Assembly (NCBI GenBank): GCA_019116305.1
Contig: DXBY01000164.1
Location: 1 to 56,947, forward strand
DNA from: Candidatus Ruania gallistercoris
GTDB lineage: Bacteria > Actinomycetota > Actinomycetes > Actinomycetales > Beutenbergiaceae
DNA length: 56,947 nucleotides
Direction: 5' to 3'
Made by a program: the position numbers and the translations under genes. Below, in pieces: positions 1-9,062 of the stretch (its first letter is position 1; each line of letters opens with the position of its first letter). The notes beneath the pieces were generated by a model that ran no database searches, had not been told where the DNA came from, and saw only the letters and a program-made list of their open reading frames with translations.

Positions 1-396
1 GTGCTGCACGGTCGCCTCGGCGTGGACACTGCCGCCCGCGACGTCTACGTCGCCACCGTGGGCGGTGCGCGGGTGACCGAACCGGCCTGTGATCTGGCGA
101 TCGCGCTGGCGGTGGTCGGTGCGCGGCGCGACCTGACCGTGCACCACGGGCTGATCGCGATCGGCGAGGTCGGTCTCACCGGTGAGGTGCGCGCGGCGAT
201 CGGCCTGCCCCGGCGGTTGGCCGAGGCCGCCCGGCTCGGGTTCACCCGGGCGATCGTGCCCGCGACCGGCGAGCTGGGCACCGTACCGGAGAGCCTGGAG
301 GTGATCCGGGTGGCGAACCTGCACGAAGCGGTGGCCACCGCGGAGCGGGTGGAGAAGGTGCGCAACTCGGACCCGGTGCCGCTGCGCCGGGTCTGA
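1..396 (+). CDS. radA: DNA repair protein RadA, C-terminal part (truncated by window start)
   Basis: The reading frame is open from base 1, so the first GTG is probably an internal valine and the gene starts before the window. The 131 residues match the C-terminal Lon-protease-like domain of RadA/Sms, with the segments ACDLAIALAVV and IGEVGLTGEVRAA typical of that fold. RadA is a RecA-like ATPase that helps branch migration during recombinational repair. The ATPase and zinc-finger parts lie outside the window. The next gene, disA, is the usual actinobacterial and firmicute neighbour, which supports the call. Confidence 0.9.
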   Translation: MLHGRLGVDTAARDVYVATVGGARVTEPACDLAIALAVVGARRDLTVHHGLIAIGEVGLTGEVRAAIGLPRRLAEAARLGFTRAIVPATGELGTVPESLEVIRVANLHEAVATAERVEKVRNSDPVPLRRV

Positions 397-560
397 GCAC
401 GCCGTCCCGAACGCGCACGCTCGGGCAGGGCTGTGGTGGCCGCCGGGTGCAGACGCGGCAGATGACCCCAGAACCAGGACCGCGACTCCCGAGCCGCAGC
501 AGTACCAGGCTCGCGTAGAGTGTGCTGCGACCGGCCCCACCTGCACGGAAGGAACCGTTG

Positions 561-1640
561 GTGCCCGATTCCACCATCGCCCCGATGCTGCGCGAGACAA
601 TGCGTGCCGTGGCGCCGGGCACGGAGCTTCGCGACGGCCTGGACCGCATCCTGCGCGGCCGCACCGGTGCGCTGATCGTCCTCGGCTATGACGAGACCGT
701 GGCCTCGATCTGCTCCGGGGGCTTCGAGCTGGATGTGCAGTTCTCCTCCACGCGGCTGCGGGAGCTGGCGAAGATGGACGGCGCCATCGTGGTGGACGAA
801 GGGGCGAAGCGGATCCTGCGCGCCGCGGTGCAGATGATCCCGGACGCGAGCATCGAGACCACGGAGTCCGGCACCCGGCACCGGACCGCCGAACGCGCCG
901 CCAAGCAGACCGGGTTCCCGGTGATCTCGGTGAGCCAGTCGATGCGCATCGTCGCGCTCTACGTGGGCGGGCAGCGGTACGTGCTCGAGGACTCCGAGGC
1001 GATCCTGTCCCGCGCGAACCAGGCGCTGGCCACGCTCGAGCGGTACAAGTCCCGCCTGGACGAGGTCTCCGGCACACTGTCCGCACTGGAGATCGAGGAC
1101 CTGGTGACCGTACGGGACGTCACCTCGGTGGTGCAGCGCCTGGAGATGGTGCGCCGGATCTCTGCGGAGATCTCCGACTACGTCGTCGAGCTGGGCACGA
1201 ACGGCCGGCTGCTCGCGCTGCAGTTCGACGAGCTGATCGGCGGGATCGGTCCGGGGCTAGAGCTGGTGGTCCGGGACTACCTGGATGACCGCGGTCCGCG
1301 CACTCTGGACGAGGTGCTGGACGCCCTGGCACACCTGGACTCGGCCCAGCTGATCGACCTGCCGCACATTGCCCGCATCCTCAGCATCGGTGGCCGGCAG
1401 GGTGAGTCGTTGGACTCTGCGATCGCTCCCCGCGGGATCCGGATGCTTACCCGGATCCCTCGTCTACCGATGTCGGTGGTGAACGCGCTCGCCGGGCACT
1501 TCGGCACCCTGCAGAAGATGCTCGCCGCCACCATCGACGACCTGGAGGTGGTGGAGGGGGTCGGCGCCCAACGAGCCCGGGCCGTGCGCGAGGGACTGTC
1601 CCGACAGGCTGAGGCTTCTCTGTTGGAACGCTTCTCCTGA
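561..1640 (+). CDS. disA: DNA integrity scanning protein DisA, diadenylate cyclase
   Basis: DisA makes cyclic di-AMP from two ATP and scans DNA for branched structures. The N-terminal DAC domain carries the DGA motif (KMDGAIVVDEG) and the RHRTAER motif, both needed for catalysis. A helical middle part follows, and the C-terminus ends in a helix-hairpin-helix DNA-binding module (VEGVGAQRARAVREGL). I chose GTG at 561, preceded by AAGGA, over the ORF-track start at 522. This gives 359 residues, the usual family length. A -10-like TAGAGT lies near 517-522 upstream, so disA may have its own promoter although it follows radA. Confidence 0.95.
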   Translation: MPDSTIAPMLRETMRAVAPGTELRDGLDRILRGRTGALIVLGYDETVASICSGGFELDVQFSSTRLRELAKMDGAIVVDEGAKRILRAAVQMIPDASIETTESGTRHRTAERAAKQTGFPVISVSQSMRIVALYVGGQRYVLEDSEAILSRANQALATLERYKSRLDEVSGTLSALEIEDLVTVRDVTSVVQRLEMVRRISAEISDYVVELGTNGRLLALQFDELIGGIGPGLELVVRDYLDDRGPRTLDEVLDALAHLDSAQLIDLPHIARILSIGGRQGESLDSAIAPRGIRMLTRIPRLPMSVVNALAGHFGTLQKMLAATIDDLEVVEGVGAQRARAVREGLSRQAEASLLERFS

Positions 1641-1699
1641 TCGCCTCCTCAGGCTCGGCGCGCAACGTCCGGAGCCAGCATCCACCGGCTCGGTAAGGT

Positions 1700-2644
1700 T
1701 CAGTTCAAGGTGAGCGCCTGACGTTCGGTGACCGCACCGTCGTCGACGGCGAGACTCACCTGCACCCGGTAGGCACCCGCCCGCGCTTCCCGAGTATCGC
1801 TCGGGCACTCGGCCGCGCTCCGGCGCCCGCTCCAGGTGATCGTGCGCTCCTCGACGGCCCCGGTGGCGAGCAGGATCCGCTGCTCCTCCCGGCCCGCCGG
1901 GCACTGCGCTGTGGTCCAGACGGTGTCATCGCCGGAGGTGACCGCCAGCTCCAGGCTCGCGTTGCCCACGTCCAGCAGGCACGGCACCTGCCCGGTGTTC
2001 GTGATCGTGACCGGCACCTCCACCTGGGAACCAGCGGCCACGGTACCTCCGGCCGACCCGAGCTCGAGCGAGACCGCTTCGGACTGGCAGCCGACCGGGT
2101 TGGCGAGAGCCTCTTCGTCCGGACCCGTGGAATCCTCTGTGGGCTCAGAGGTCGGTTCGGCGCTCGACGGGCCGAAGCGCTCCAGCAGCAGCGGCACGCC
2201 CTGCACAGCACCGAACGCCACCCCGGCCACCAGGAGCAGGGCGAGCACACCGACCACAGCGCGCCGCCGCCGGAACGTGGCGGCGCGCTCCTTCGCCGCC
2301 TGGCCGCGGGTGCTGCGGGCCGGCGCTCCCCGGGCCGGCGTGCCCCGGGACGCAGGATCACCGGTGGCGCGCTGCCGGGTGGTGCCGGACTTGCCGGCCG
2401 GGTTCCGCACCTGCGTGGCGGCGCCGCGCCGCTTCGACCCGGAGCCGGCCCGCGCCGCCGGTGCAGACGGCTTCCCGCTGTTCCCCCGCTTCGCCGGGGC
2501 CGGCTTCCCGGTGTTCCCCCGCTTCGCCGCAGGACGCTTCGCCGAGGCCGCCCGGTTGGCGGAACTGCTCCCGGTCGCGCCACGCCGCCCATCACGACCG
2601 GAGCCGCCGGTTCGGCGTTCGGGAGGACGGGGCTGTTTCGACAC
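1700..2644 (-). CDS. Single-pass membrane protein with long basic N-terminal tail, function unknown
   Basis: The first ~125 residues are a low-complexity tail rich in Arg, Lys, Ala, Gly and Pro with repeated KRGN-type units (AKRGNTGKP, AKRGNSGKP). One hydrophobic helix follows (VVGVLALLLVAGVAFGAV), then an acidic Ser/Thr/Glu linker and an exported domain of ~130 residues with three cysteines that looks like an all-beta fold (VPVTITNTGQVPCLLDVGN). The expected topology is N-terminus inside, C-terminus outside; the basic tail could bind nucleic acid or acidic lipids, but that is inference. It starts with GTG, with TACCTT six bases upstream and no Shine-Dalgarno, so it may be leaderless. The product family is not recognised. 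Confidence 0.75.
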   Translation of the reverse strand: MSKQPRPPERRTGGSGRDGRRGATGSSSANRAASAKRPAAKRGNTGKPAPAKRGNSGKPSAPAARAGSGSKRRGAATQVRNPAGKSGTTRQRATGDPASRGTPARGAPARSTRGQAAKERAATFRRRRAVVGVLALLLVAGVAFGAVQGVPLLLERFGPSSAEPTSEPTEDSTGPDEEALANPVGCQSEAVSLELGSAGGTVAAGSQVEVPVTITNTGQVPCLLDVGNASLELAVTSGDDTVWTTAQCPAGREEQRILLATGAVEERTITWSGRRSAAECPSDTREARAGAYRVQVSLAVDDGAVTERQALTLN

Positions 2645-2727
2645 GACCTGAAGGTAACCCGCCGGCCGTGGCTCAGCCGCGCATACGCGCCGGGACCCGG
2701 CAAGGCCACCCGGTCAGGTGCACGCGC

Positions 2728-3123
2728 TCACCGCCGGGGCTTGCGCGCGGCCTTGGCCACCTTCTGCCGGCGCACCCGCTCCTCTTCGGCCTGCACCTCC
2801 CGATGCACCTGGCGTTCCTGCTCCAACCAGGCCGGGAGTTCTGCCCGGAGGGCATCGATCTCCGCAGTGGTGAGCGCTTCGTCGGCACCCGAGCGGATCA
2901 GCCCCGCGATCGAGACCGCGAGCCGACCTGCCACCACCGGTCGGGGGTGCGGACCCTCGCGCCGCAGTGTCTGTAGCCACTCCGGCGGGTGCCGCTCGAG
3001 CTCCGCCAGCTCCGCACGCGTCAACCACGCGGACTGGAACTCCTCCGGTGCCGCGGGCAGGTAGATGCCCAGCTTCTTCGCCGCCGTGATCGGCTTCATC
3101 CGCTGGTCGCCGCTGGCACTCAT
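2728..3123 (-). CDS. DUF5997 family protein
   Basis: A 131-residue soluble protein with the segment MKPITAAKKLGIYLPA followed by a short alpha-helical domain and a basic C-terminus ending KAARKPRR. It matches my memory of the uncharacterised actinobacterial DUF5997 family; its role is unknown. I moved the start from 3207 to ATG 3123, which has AAGGAG at good distance; the residues encoded upstream look non-coding. It is transcribed away from the LysR-type ligand-binding gene across a 134 bp divergent promoter region, an arrangement I believe is common for this family. Confidence 0.8.
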   Translation of the reverse strand: MSASGDQRMKPITAAKKLGIYLPAAPEEFQSAWLTRAELAELERHPPEWLQTLRREGPHPRPVVAGRLAVSIAGLIRSGADEALTTAEIDALRAELPAWLEQERQVHREVQAEEERVRRQKVAKAARKPRR

Positions 3124-3257
3124 CGGTACTCCTTGGTCCCGTGACGCTGCCGTGCGGGAGCCGGGCGCCCCGCACCTCTCGACAGACCCTCTGGCCGCAC
3201 CGGCCACAGACTCCTCACGCTCATCTGTGCAGTATGCCCCGCCGATACCCTGTATGA

Positions 3258-4070
3258 ATGCCAGTTGCCCCGTTTCGGCTCGGATACGTGCCCGGCGTCA
3301 CTCCCGCCAAGTGGGTGCGGACCTGGTCCGAACGCCACCGGCTCCGGCTGGAGCTGGTGGCGCTGACCTCCCCGACCGCAGCAGCGGCACTGGCTGAACG
3401 CCGAGTCGATGCCGCACTGCTGCGCCCACCGGTGGACCCGGAGACCGTCAGCGCCATCCCCCTCTACACCGAAGTCACCGTGGTGGTCGCCGCCAGGGAC
3501 CACCCGCTGGCAGCCCTGGAGGCCGACGAGCAGGCCACGGCCGCCGATCTGGCCGGTGAGGTGCTGCTGCACCCGCTGGACGACGTCTACCCCGGCACCG
3601 GCCATCTCCCCGCCACGGTGCTGGACCACCGGCCGGACACCACCGCGGAGGCGATCGAGCTCGCCGCCGCTGGCACCGGGCTCCTGATCGTGCCGATGTC
3701 CCTGGCGCGGCTGCACCACCGCCGCGACCTGGTGCACCGCACGTTGGCCGGCGCCCCTGGGGCACCGGTGCTGCTCGCCTGGCTCACCGAGCACACCACC
3801 GAGGCTGTGGAGGACTTCATCGGCATCGTCCGCGGGCGCACGGTCAATTCCACCCGCGGGCGCCGGCTCGATGCGCAGCGCGACCCACCGGAGCAGAGCG
3901 ACCCGCCGGCACAGACCGGGACACGCTCACGGTCTGCCGCCCGGCGGGGCGGCCCCGCTGCCCGGAGCAGCCGTGGCCAGGGCGAGTCGACCACCGCAGG
4001 GGGGCGCCGCCGTCGGCCATCCTCAGCACGAGGGAAACGGCCCGGGCCACGCCGCAAGGGCCGCCGATGA
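3258..4070 (+). CDS. LysR-type substrate-binding-domain protein lacking the HTH
   Basis: The first ~195 residues form a LysR-type effector-binding domain (FRLGYVPGVTPAKW, RRVDAALLRPP, AAAGTGLLIVPMSLA), but no winged-helix DNA-binding domain precedes it. A basic, low-complexity tail rich in Arg, Ser and Gly follows. It has no signal peptide, so it should be cytoplasmic. It may sense a metabolite and act through a partner; the divergent DUF5997 gene is an obvious candidate (inference). The start is ATG with TACCCT exactly six bases upstream and no Shine-Dalgarno, suggesting a leaderless mRNA. Its stop overlaps the mutY start by four bases (ATGA). Confidence 0.8.
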   Translation: MPVAPFRLGYVPGVTPAKWVRTWSERHRLRLELVALTSPTAAAALAERRVDAALLRPPVDPETVSAIPLYTEVTVVVAARDHPLAALEADEQATAADLAGEVLLHPLDDVYPGTGHLPATVLDHRPDTTAEAIELAAAGTGLLIVPMSLARLHHRRDLVHRTLAGAPGAPVLLAWLTEHTTEAVEDFIGIVRGRTVNSTRGRRLDAQRDPPEQSDPPAQTGTRSRSAARRGGPAARSSRGQGESTTAGGRRRRPSSARGKRPGPRRKGRR

Positions 4071-4987
4071 CCAGCCCGGCACCGGTGGACCAGGCGGCGC
4101 TGCGCCGCGAGGTCCTGCGCTGGTACCGCGACCACGCTCGCGACCTGCCCTGGCGCCGGGCGGGAGCGAGCCCATGGGGCGTGCTGGTCAGTGAGGTGAT
4201 GCTGCAGCAGACCCCAGTGGTGCGGGTGGAGCCCCGGTGGCGGGAGTGGATGACCCGCTGGCCCACCCCGGCGCACCTGGCGGCCGCGCCGACCGCCGAG
4301 GTACTGAAGGCCTGGGACCGGTTGGGGTACCCCCGCCGCGCCCTGCGGCTGCGCGAGGCCGCCCGGGCGATCACCACTGAGCACGGCGGCACGGTACCGG
4401 CCGACGAGCAGACGCTGCGCAGCCTGCCCGGGATCGGCGACTACACCGCCGCTGCCGTCGCTGCGTTCGCCTACCGGCGCCGCGCCGTGGTGCTGGACAC
4501 CAATGTGCGCCGCGTGCTCGCCCGGGCGGTCGGTGGCCAGGCCCTGCCGCCGCCCTCGCCCCGGCGGTCCGAACGTGAGCTGGCCGAGGCGCTGCTCCCC
4601 GCCGACGGCGCAGCCTCCGCGCGCTGGAACGTCGCCGTGATGGAGCTGGGCGCCCTGGTCTGTACCGCCCGCAGCCCCCGGTGCGAGCAGTGCCCGATCG
4701 CCCGCCGGTGCACCTGGGTGGCAGCCGGACGCCCCGCGGATGCGCACGCTGCTCGACGGCGCACCCAGGCCTGGCACGGGACCGATCGGCAGGCCCGGGG
4801 CCGGGTGATGGCCGCACTACGCCAGCAGGACCAGCTGTCCGCGGCCGAGGTGGTGGACCTGTGGCCCGACACCGAGCAACGCAGCCGGATCCTGGCCGGC
4901 CTGGTCACGGACGGGCTGGTCGAGGCGGAACGGGACGCCGACGGCGTACCCCTCGCCTACCGGCTACCCACCGCGGACTCGCACTAG
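4067..4987 (+). CDS. mutY: A/G-specific adenine DNA glycosylase MutY
   Basis: MutY removes adenine mispaired with 8-oxoguanine. The HhH-GPD core is complete: LPWRRAGASPWGVLVSEVMLQQT near the N-terminus, the hairpin LPGIGDYTAAAVAAFAY, and the catalytic Asp segment VVLDTNVRRVLAR. The iron-sulfur loop CTARSPRCEQCPIARRC has the expected C-x6-C-x2-C-x5-C spacing. After the cluster there is only a short winged-helix-like tail instead of the full NUDIX-like 8-oxoG recognition domain of E. coli MutY; at 306 residues this is usual for actinobacteria. The start codon overlaps the stop of the preceding gene, so the two are probably translationally coupled. Confidence 0.93.
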   Translation: MTSPAPVDQAALRREVLRWYRDHARDLPWRRAGASPWGVLVSEVMLQQTPVVRVEPRWREWMTRWPTPAHLAAAPTAEVLKAWDRLGYPRRALRLREAARAITTEHGGTVPADEQTLRSLPGIGDYTAAAVAAFAYRRRAVVLDTNVRRVLARAVGGQALPPPSPRRSERELAEALLPADGAASARWNVAVMELGALVCTARSPRCEQCPIARRCTWVAAGRPADAHAARRRTQAWHGTDRQARGRVMAALRQQDQLSAAEVVDLWPDTEQRSRILAGLVTDGLVEAERDADGVPLAYRLPTADSH

Positions 4988-5163
4988 CCCGTCGGGCAGC
5001 ATCCGCGCCCATCGCGGCTCCGGTGCGGACCTCGTGCCCGGCCGGTCGGGTCCACGCATCCCCGCCGCCGGACCGGCCCTGTCCACGTGCCCCCCTCCGC
5101 CTCGTCCGCCGAGCTGCCATGTTTGCGGTCCGTCGCGCAGATCGATACGCTTCTGCATGTTCA

Positions 5164-5181
5164 TTCACGGGTGCGTGAATA
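5164..5181. promoter_or_regulatory. Inverted repeat, candidate operator upstream of the DUF4038 glycosidase
   Basis: ATTCAC and GTGAAT arms are separated by six bases, 44 bp before the GTG start of the exported glycosidase gene and in an A+T-richer patch. A further partial copy (TTCACGCAT) follows. The position and symmetry suggest a repressor or activator site; the binding protein is unknown. Confidence 0.4.
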
Positions 5182-5224
5182 ATCTTCACGCATCCGGAGC
5201 GCTCACACTCTCGGGGAGAACACC

Positions 5225-6778
5225 GTGTCGGATCACAGGCAAAGCAGACTGGACCACCACGCAGAGACCGGACTCTCACGCCGGCGGATGCTCGCGGCCA
5301 GCGTTGCAGCAGGGCTGGGCACCGCCGTCGCGGCAGCTCCGGCCGCAGCCGGAACTCGCGATGCGACCGCGTCCGCCGGCGCCGGCGTCCGCAGTGGCGG
5401 CGGAGACATCGCACGTCTGGACGGACCGTGGCAGAACGGACGGCTGCAGGTCTCCGAGAACGGGCGCTTCCTGCAGCACGAGAACGGCACCCCGTTCTTC
5501 TGGACTGCCGATACCGCCTGGTTGCTGCACAAGCTCTCCCGTGAGGAGGTCCGGCAGTACTTCGACGACCGGCGGGAGAAGCAGTTCAACGTCGTGCTCC
5601 TGCAGGTCATCCCGGCGAACCTGGCGTACGCGGACTACTACGGCAACACCCCGTTCGTGCGCGACAACATCCGCCGGCCCAATCCCGAGTACTGGGACCA
5701 TGTGACGCACATGGTGGAAGAAGCCGGACGTGCGGGTATCTACATGGCGATGAACGCCGTCTGGCGCAACATCGTCAAGGACGGACTGATGAACGCCCGA
5801 GACGCGGCCTGGTACGGCCGCTGGCTCGCCCGCCGGTACCGGGACTATCCGAACATCGTCTGGCTCATCGGCGGCGACTCGGTCGGCCACCAGCAGATGG
5901 ACGTGTGGCTACGTCTCGCCGAAACGATCCGGGCCGAAGACCCGGACCACCTGATGACCTACCACCCGAACGGCCGCTTCTCCTCCTCGACCTGGTTCCA
6001 CAACGAGCCCTGGCTGGACTTCAACATGTTCCAGTCCGGGCACCGCAACTACGCCCAGACCTACGAGGGCGTGTCCCCCACCTACGACAGCATCGACGTG
6101 CCGACGTACTGGAAGGCCGAGGACAACTGGATGTACGCCCACGAGGACTACTCCCGCTATCCGGCCAAACCGACCATGGACGGCGAACCGAGCTACGAGC
6201 GGGTGCACCAGGGCCTGCACGACTTCTCGACGCCGTTCTGGGACGACGCCGACACCCGCCGGTACGCCTACTGGTCGGTCTTCGGCGGGTCCTGCGGCCA
6301 CACCTACGGCAACGGAGGCGTGATGCCGATGCACGTGGAGTCGGACGGTCCGGTGAACGGGTACGACGTCGAGAAGTACTGGTACGAGGCGATCCACGAT
6401 CCCGGCGCCGGGCAGATGCGACACCTGCAGAACCTCATGCTGTCCCGTCCCTACTTCCAGCGGATCCCCGGTCCGACGTTGGTCGAGGGAGACCCGGGAT
6501 ACCGGCACGACCGGGTGGTGGCGACCTACGGGGAGCAGTACGCGTTCGCCTACATCCACACCGGTCGCTCGTTCTCGCTGCACCTGGGCGAGCTCTCCGG
6601 CGATCGGGTCCTCGGCTGGTGGTACGACCCGAGAACCGGCAGCAGCACCCGGATCGGCGAGTTCGACAACACCGGCGTGCAGACCTTCGACCCGCCCAGC
6701 GACGACGACTGGGTCCTGGTCCTGGACGACGCGTCCCAGGAGTTCGGCGCACCGGGTGAACCGATGCAGCACTCCTGA
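5225..6778 (+). CDS. Tat-exported DUF4038-type glycoside hydrolase with C-terminal collagen-binding-like domain
   Basis: The protein starts with a twin-arginine signal (LSRRRMLAAS followed by an Ala-rich stretch to about residue 45), so it should be folded in the cytoplasm and exported by Tat. The body is a TIM-barrel of the DUF4038 (GH140-like) type: ENGTPFFWTADTAWLL, FNVVLLQVIPANLAY, then PNIVWLIGGDSVG and MDGEPSYE, which place candidate acidic catalytic residues at barrel strand ends. The last ~90 residues match the putative collagen-binding domain usually attached to DUF4038. Family members act on plant side-chain sugars such as apiose; the substrate here is not determined. The GTG start has GGGGAG upstream. 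Confidence 0.85.
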   Translation: MSDHRQSRLDHHAETGLSRRRMLAASVAAGLGTAVAAAPAAAGTRDATASAGAGVRSGGGDIARLDGPWQNGRLQVSENGRFLQHENGTPFFWTADTAWLLHKLSREEVRQYFDDRREKQFNVVLLQVIPANLAYADYYGNTPFVRDNIRRPNPEYWDHVTHMVEEAGRAGIYMAMNAVWRNIVKDGLMNARDAAWYGRWLARRYRDYPNIVWLIGGDSVGHQQMDVWLRLAETIRAEDPDHLMTYHPNGRFSSSTWFHNEPWLDFNMFQSGHRNYAQTYEGVSPTYDSIDVPTYWKAEDNWMYAHEDYSRYPAKPTMDGEPSYERVHQGLHDFSTPFWDDADTRRYAYWSVFGGSCGHTYGNGGVMPMHVESDGPVNGYDVEKYWYEAIHDPGAGQMRHLQNLMLSRPYFQRIPGPTLVEGDPGYRHDRVVATYGEQYAFAYIHTGRSFSLHLGELSGDRVLGWWYDPRTGSSTRIGEFDNTGVQTFDPPSDDDWVLVLDDASQEFGAPGEPMQHS

Positions 6779-6827
6779 GCAGCGAACCTGGCCGGGCCGG
6801 TCGCGGAGGTCGTCGCCACCCCACGGC

Positions 6828-6869
6828 CTCGACCGCGAGCGCGTGCTTGCGTGCGCGCTCGCGGTCGAG
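6828..6869. terminator. Strong hairpin, likely terminator of the DUF4038 gene
   Basis: A perfect 16-bp stem (CTCGACCGCGAGCGCG with its complement) encloses a 10-base loop, 49 bp after the stop codon. There is no clear U-tract, which is common for actinobacterial hairpin terminators. A run of about nine Cs follows near 6910. Confidence 0.6.
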
Positions 6870-7002
6870 AACACTGAACGCCGTCGCACCCGCCCGCTCA
6901 GACCGTTCCACCCCCCCCCTACCGCTGACGTCCTGACCGGGCACCAGGAGCAGCCCGCCGACAACTGCGGGCGATCGGTGCGCCGGTGGAGCAGGAGGTT
7001 TC

Positions 7003-7521
7003 GTGAACAGGGACGAGGACGCAGCGCTGGAGGATGTCGCCATCGCCCGCGCATTGCGCGGGCACACCCGCACCCTGCTGCTGATGTGCGCTGCGTGCGC
7101 CGTGCTGGCCCTGCTCGGCGCCGGAGCCCTGAGCATGGCCGGGCAGTACCGCTCCGATGTGCGGATCGTGGCCGGGCTGTCCCTGCTCGCCGGCGCCCAG
7201 CTGCTCGCGATCACCGCCGCCGCGATCGCCGGCATGGGCTGGCTGACGATCGTGCGTGGGGTGGGCGAACCAGGCAGCCGGAGCAGCCAGGACGCCGCCC
7301 GCCGCGAGCTCCCGCAACGAGAGGTCGCCCGCACCGCCCGGCGGCTGGCCGTGCTGCTGCGCCTGGTCATCGCACTGGCGGTCGTGGGCGTGACCGTCTG
7401 GGCGATCGTGGACATCGCTGCCGTGATCGGGGCCGCGGTCGGCGCCGTGCTGCTGCTGCAGCTCGCAGTGGTGCTCGCGATCGTGCGGGTGAACGTCCTG
7501 CTCCGGCCCCGCCTGCCCTGA
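7003..7521 (+). CDS. Small multi-pass membrane protein, function unknown
   Basis: 172 residues with four clear hydrophobic segments (around residues 25-48, 58-80, 118-140 and 142-165) and a short charged N-terminus. The hydrophilic loop between helices two and three is rich in Arg and Gln and is predicted cytoplasmic. No conserved motif was recognised. The GTG start is well placed after AGGAGG. It stands alone between the terminator hairpin of the upstream gene and a convergent acetyltransferase gene, so context gives no hint of function. Confidence 0.75.
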   Translation: MNRDEDAALEDVAIARALRGHTRTLLLMCAACAVLALLGAGALSMAGQYRSDVRIVAGLSLLAGAQLLAITAAAIAGMGWLTIVRGVGEPGSRSSQDAARRELPQREVARTARRLAVLLRLVIALAVVGVTVWAIVDIAAVIGAAVGAVLLLQLAVVLAIVRVNVLLRPRLP

Positions 7522-7542
7522 GGCCGGCAGGCCGGCCAGAGC

Positions 7543-8067
7543 TCAGTCCAGACGGCGCAGCATCCGCGTGTTGCCCAACGTGTTCGGTTTCACCCGAGCC
7601 AGGTCGAGGAACTCGGCGATCCCATCGTCCCGGGAGAGCAACAGCTCCAGGTAGACCTCGCGGTCCACCACGTCACCCTCGATCGGTGTGAATCCGTGAC
7701 CGGTGAAGAAGTCGACCTCGAAGGTCAGGCAGAACACCTGGGTCAGCCCGTAGGCACGGGCACGGTCGAGCAGCGCCTCGAGCAGCTCGTGCCCCACTCC
7801 GGTACCCCGCCGATCCGGCCGGACGGCGAGCGTGCGCACCTCCCCGAGGTCTTCCCACATCACGTGCAGGGCACCGCACCCGATCACCTCACCGGTCACC
7901 GGCTCCTCGGCCACCAGGAACTCCGGGACGGACTCGAAGTAGCCGACCAGGTCCTTGGCCAGCAGGATGCGGTCCTCGGCGTAGGGGTCGACGATCGTGC
8001 GGATCGTGCGCGCGTCTACGGGCAGTGCGGGCCGGATCACCGGCCGGGGCGGATCGGCAGCAGTCAC
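7543..8067 (-). CDS. argA: Amino-acid N-acetyltransferase (short GNAT-type N-acetylglutamate synthase)
   Basis: A 174-residue GNAT protein with the acetyl-CoA loop VRPDRRGTGVGHELLEALLDRA and the C-terminal signature LARVKPNTLGNTRMLRRL. Length and C-terminus match the stand-alone actinobacterial N-acetylglutamate synthase of the Mycobacterium Rv2747 type, which carries out the first step of arginine synthesis without an amino-acid-kinase domain. The GTG start has no strong Shine-Dalgarno; CAGGCT lies six bases upstream. The SorC gene ends only 4 bp upstream on the same strand, so the two may be co-transcribed. Confidence 0.85.
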   Translation of the reverse strand: MTAADPPRPVIRPALPVDARTIRTIVDPYAEDRILLAKDLVGYFESVPEFLVAEEPVTGEVIGCGALHVMWEDLGEVRTLAVRPDRRGTGVGHELLEALLDRARAYGLTQVFCLTFEVDFFTGHGFTPIEGDVVDREVYLELLLSRDDGIAEFLDLARVKPNTLGNTRMLRRLD

Positions 8068-8071
8068 CTGC

Positions 8072-9037
8072 TCAGCCTGCCACGGTCTCCGGGTTCAGAC
8101 GTTCCAACAGCAGCCGCGCCGTGGTCTCGTCGGTGACCAGGTCCGTGGCCACCCGGGCCCGCAACGCGCCGAGCAGGGCAGGGACCTTCGCCGCTCCCAC
8201 GCCCACGCAGACGCGCCGACCCAGCGTGCGCAGCTCGTGCGGCGTGGGGCCGGTCGCCCGGGTGTTGATGGCGATGTCCCGGTAGGTGCCGTCCTCCCGC
8301 AGGAAGACCGTGCACACGTCCCCGACCACCCGGTCCGCGGCCAGCTCATTCATCTCCGCATCATCGAGATACCCCGCGTTGTACACGTGCGAGGGCACAT
8401 CGGCGGCGAGTGCGCCGACCCCGAACAGCGCGAGGTCCACCCGCCGCTGCACCGCCAGCACCCTGCGGATGCTGCGTTCGCGCCACATCGCCTCCTTGGT
8501 CGCGGCGAAGTCGAAGAACGCGGGAACCGGGAACAGGTACGGCGTGGAGTCGAACACGGTGGCGATGGTGGAGACCAGATCGCCGGCGTAGGTCACGCCA
8601 CCGGCATAGGTGTTCGCGGCGCCGTTCAGCTGCACCACGATGCTGCCCCGGGCAGGGCTTGGGCTCAGGTGCCGGGTGATCGCGGTCACCGTGGTCCCCC
8701 ACGCCACGCCGATCACCATGTCCGGGCGCACCCACTCGGTGACCAGACCCGCCGCCACCATCGCCACCTGCTCCAGCCGCTGCAGCTCGCTGGCACGTTC
8801 GCGCACCGGCACCACGTGCGCCTGGATACCGAAGGTCGCGGCCAGCCGGTGCCCGAGGTCTGCGCCGGTCCCGCTGGGGCGCCGCAGCGAGATGCGCACG
8901 AGGCCCTCGTCCCGGGCCGCCTTGATCAGGCGGGACACCGTGGACCGGGATACCCCGAGCGTCCCGGCGATGACCTCCATCGTCTGGTCCTGGAGGTAGT
9001 ACATCGTCGCAGCCCGGTACGCCTCGTCCTCACGCAC
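8072..9037 (-). CDS. SorC/DeoR-type sugar-binding transcriptional regulator
   Basis: The N-terminal ~55 residues hold a helix-turn-helix (MEVIAGTLGVSRSTVSRLIKAAR), and the remainder is a SorC-type sugar-phosphate-binding domain with IGVAWGTTVTAI and GVGAAKVPALLGALRA. I prefer GTG 9037, with AAAGGA eight bases upstream, over the ORF-track start at 9136, whose extra residues look like promoter DNA. The gene is divergent from glpK across a ~210 bp spacer that contains two palindromes spaced about two helical turns apart. It therefore probably controls itself and glpK, with a sugar or glycerol phosphate as inducer (inference). Confidence 0.88.
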   Translation of the reverse strand: MREDEAYRAATMYYLQDQTMEVIAGTLGVSRSTVSRLIKAARDEGLVRISLRRPSGTGADLGHRLAATFGIQAHVVPVRERASELQRLEQVAMVAAGLVTEWVRPDMVIGVAWGTTVTAITRHLSPSPARGSIVVQLNGAANTYAGGVTYAGDLVSTIATVFDSTPYLFPVPAFFDFAATKEAMWRERSIRRVLAVQRRVDLALFGVGALAADVPSHVYNAGYLDDAEMNELAADRVVGDVCTVFLREDGTYRDIAINTRATGPTPHELRTLGRRVCVGVGAAKVPALLGALRARVATDLVTDETTARLLLERLNPETVAG

Positions 9038-9062
9038 TCGTTCATCCTTTCCGCGCCCGCCA

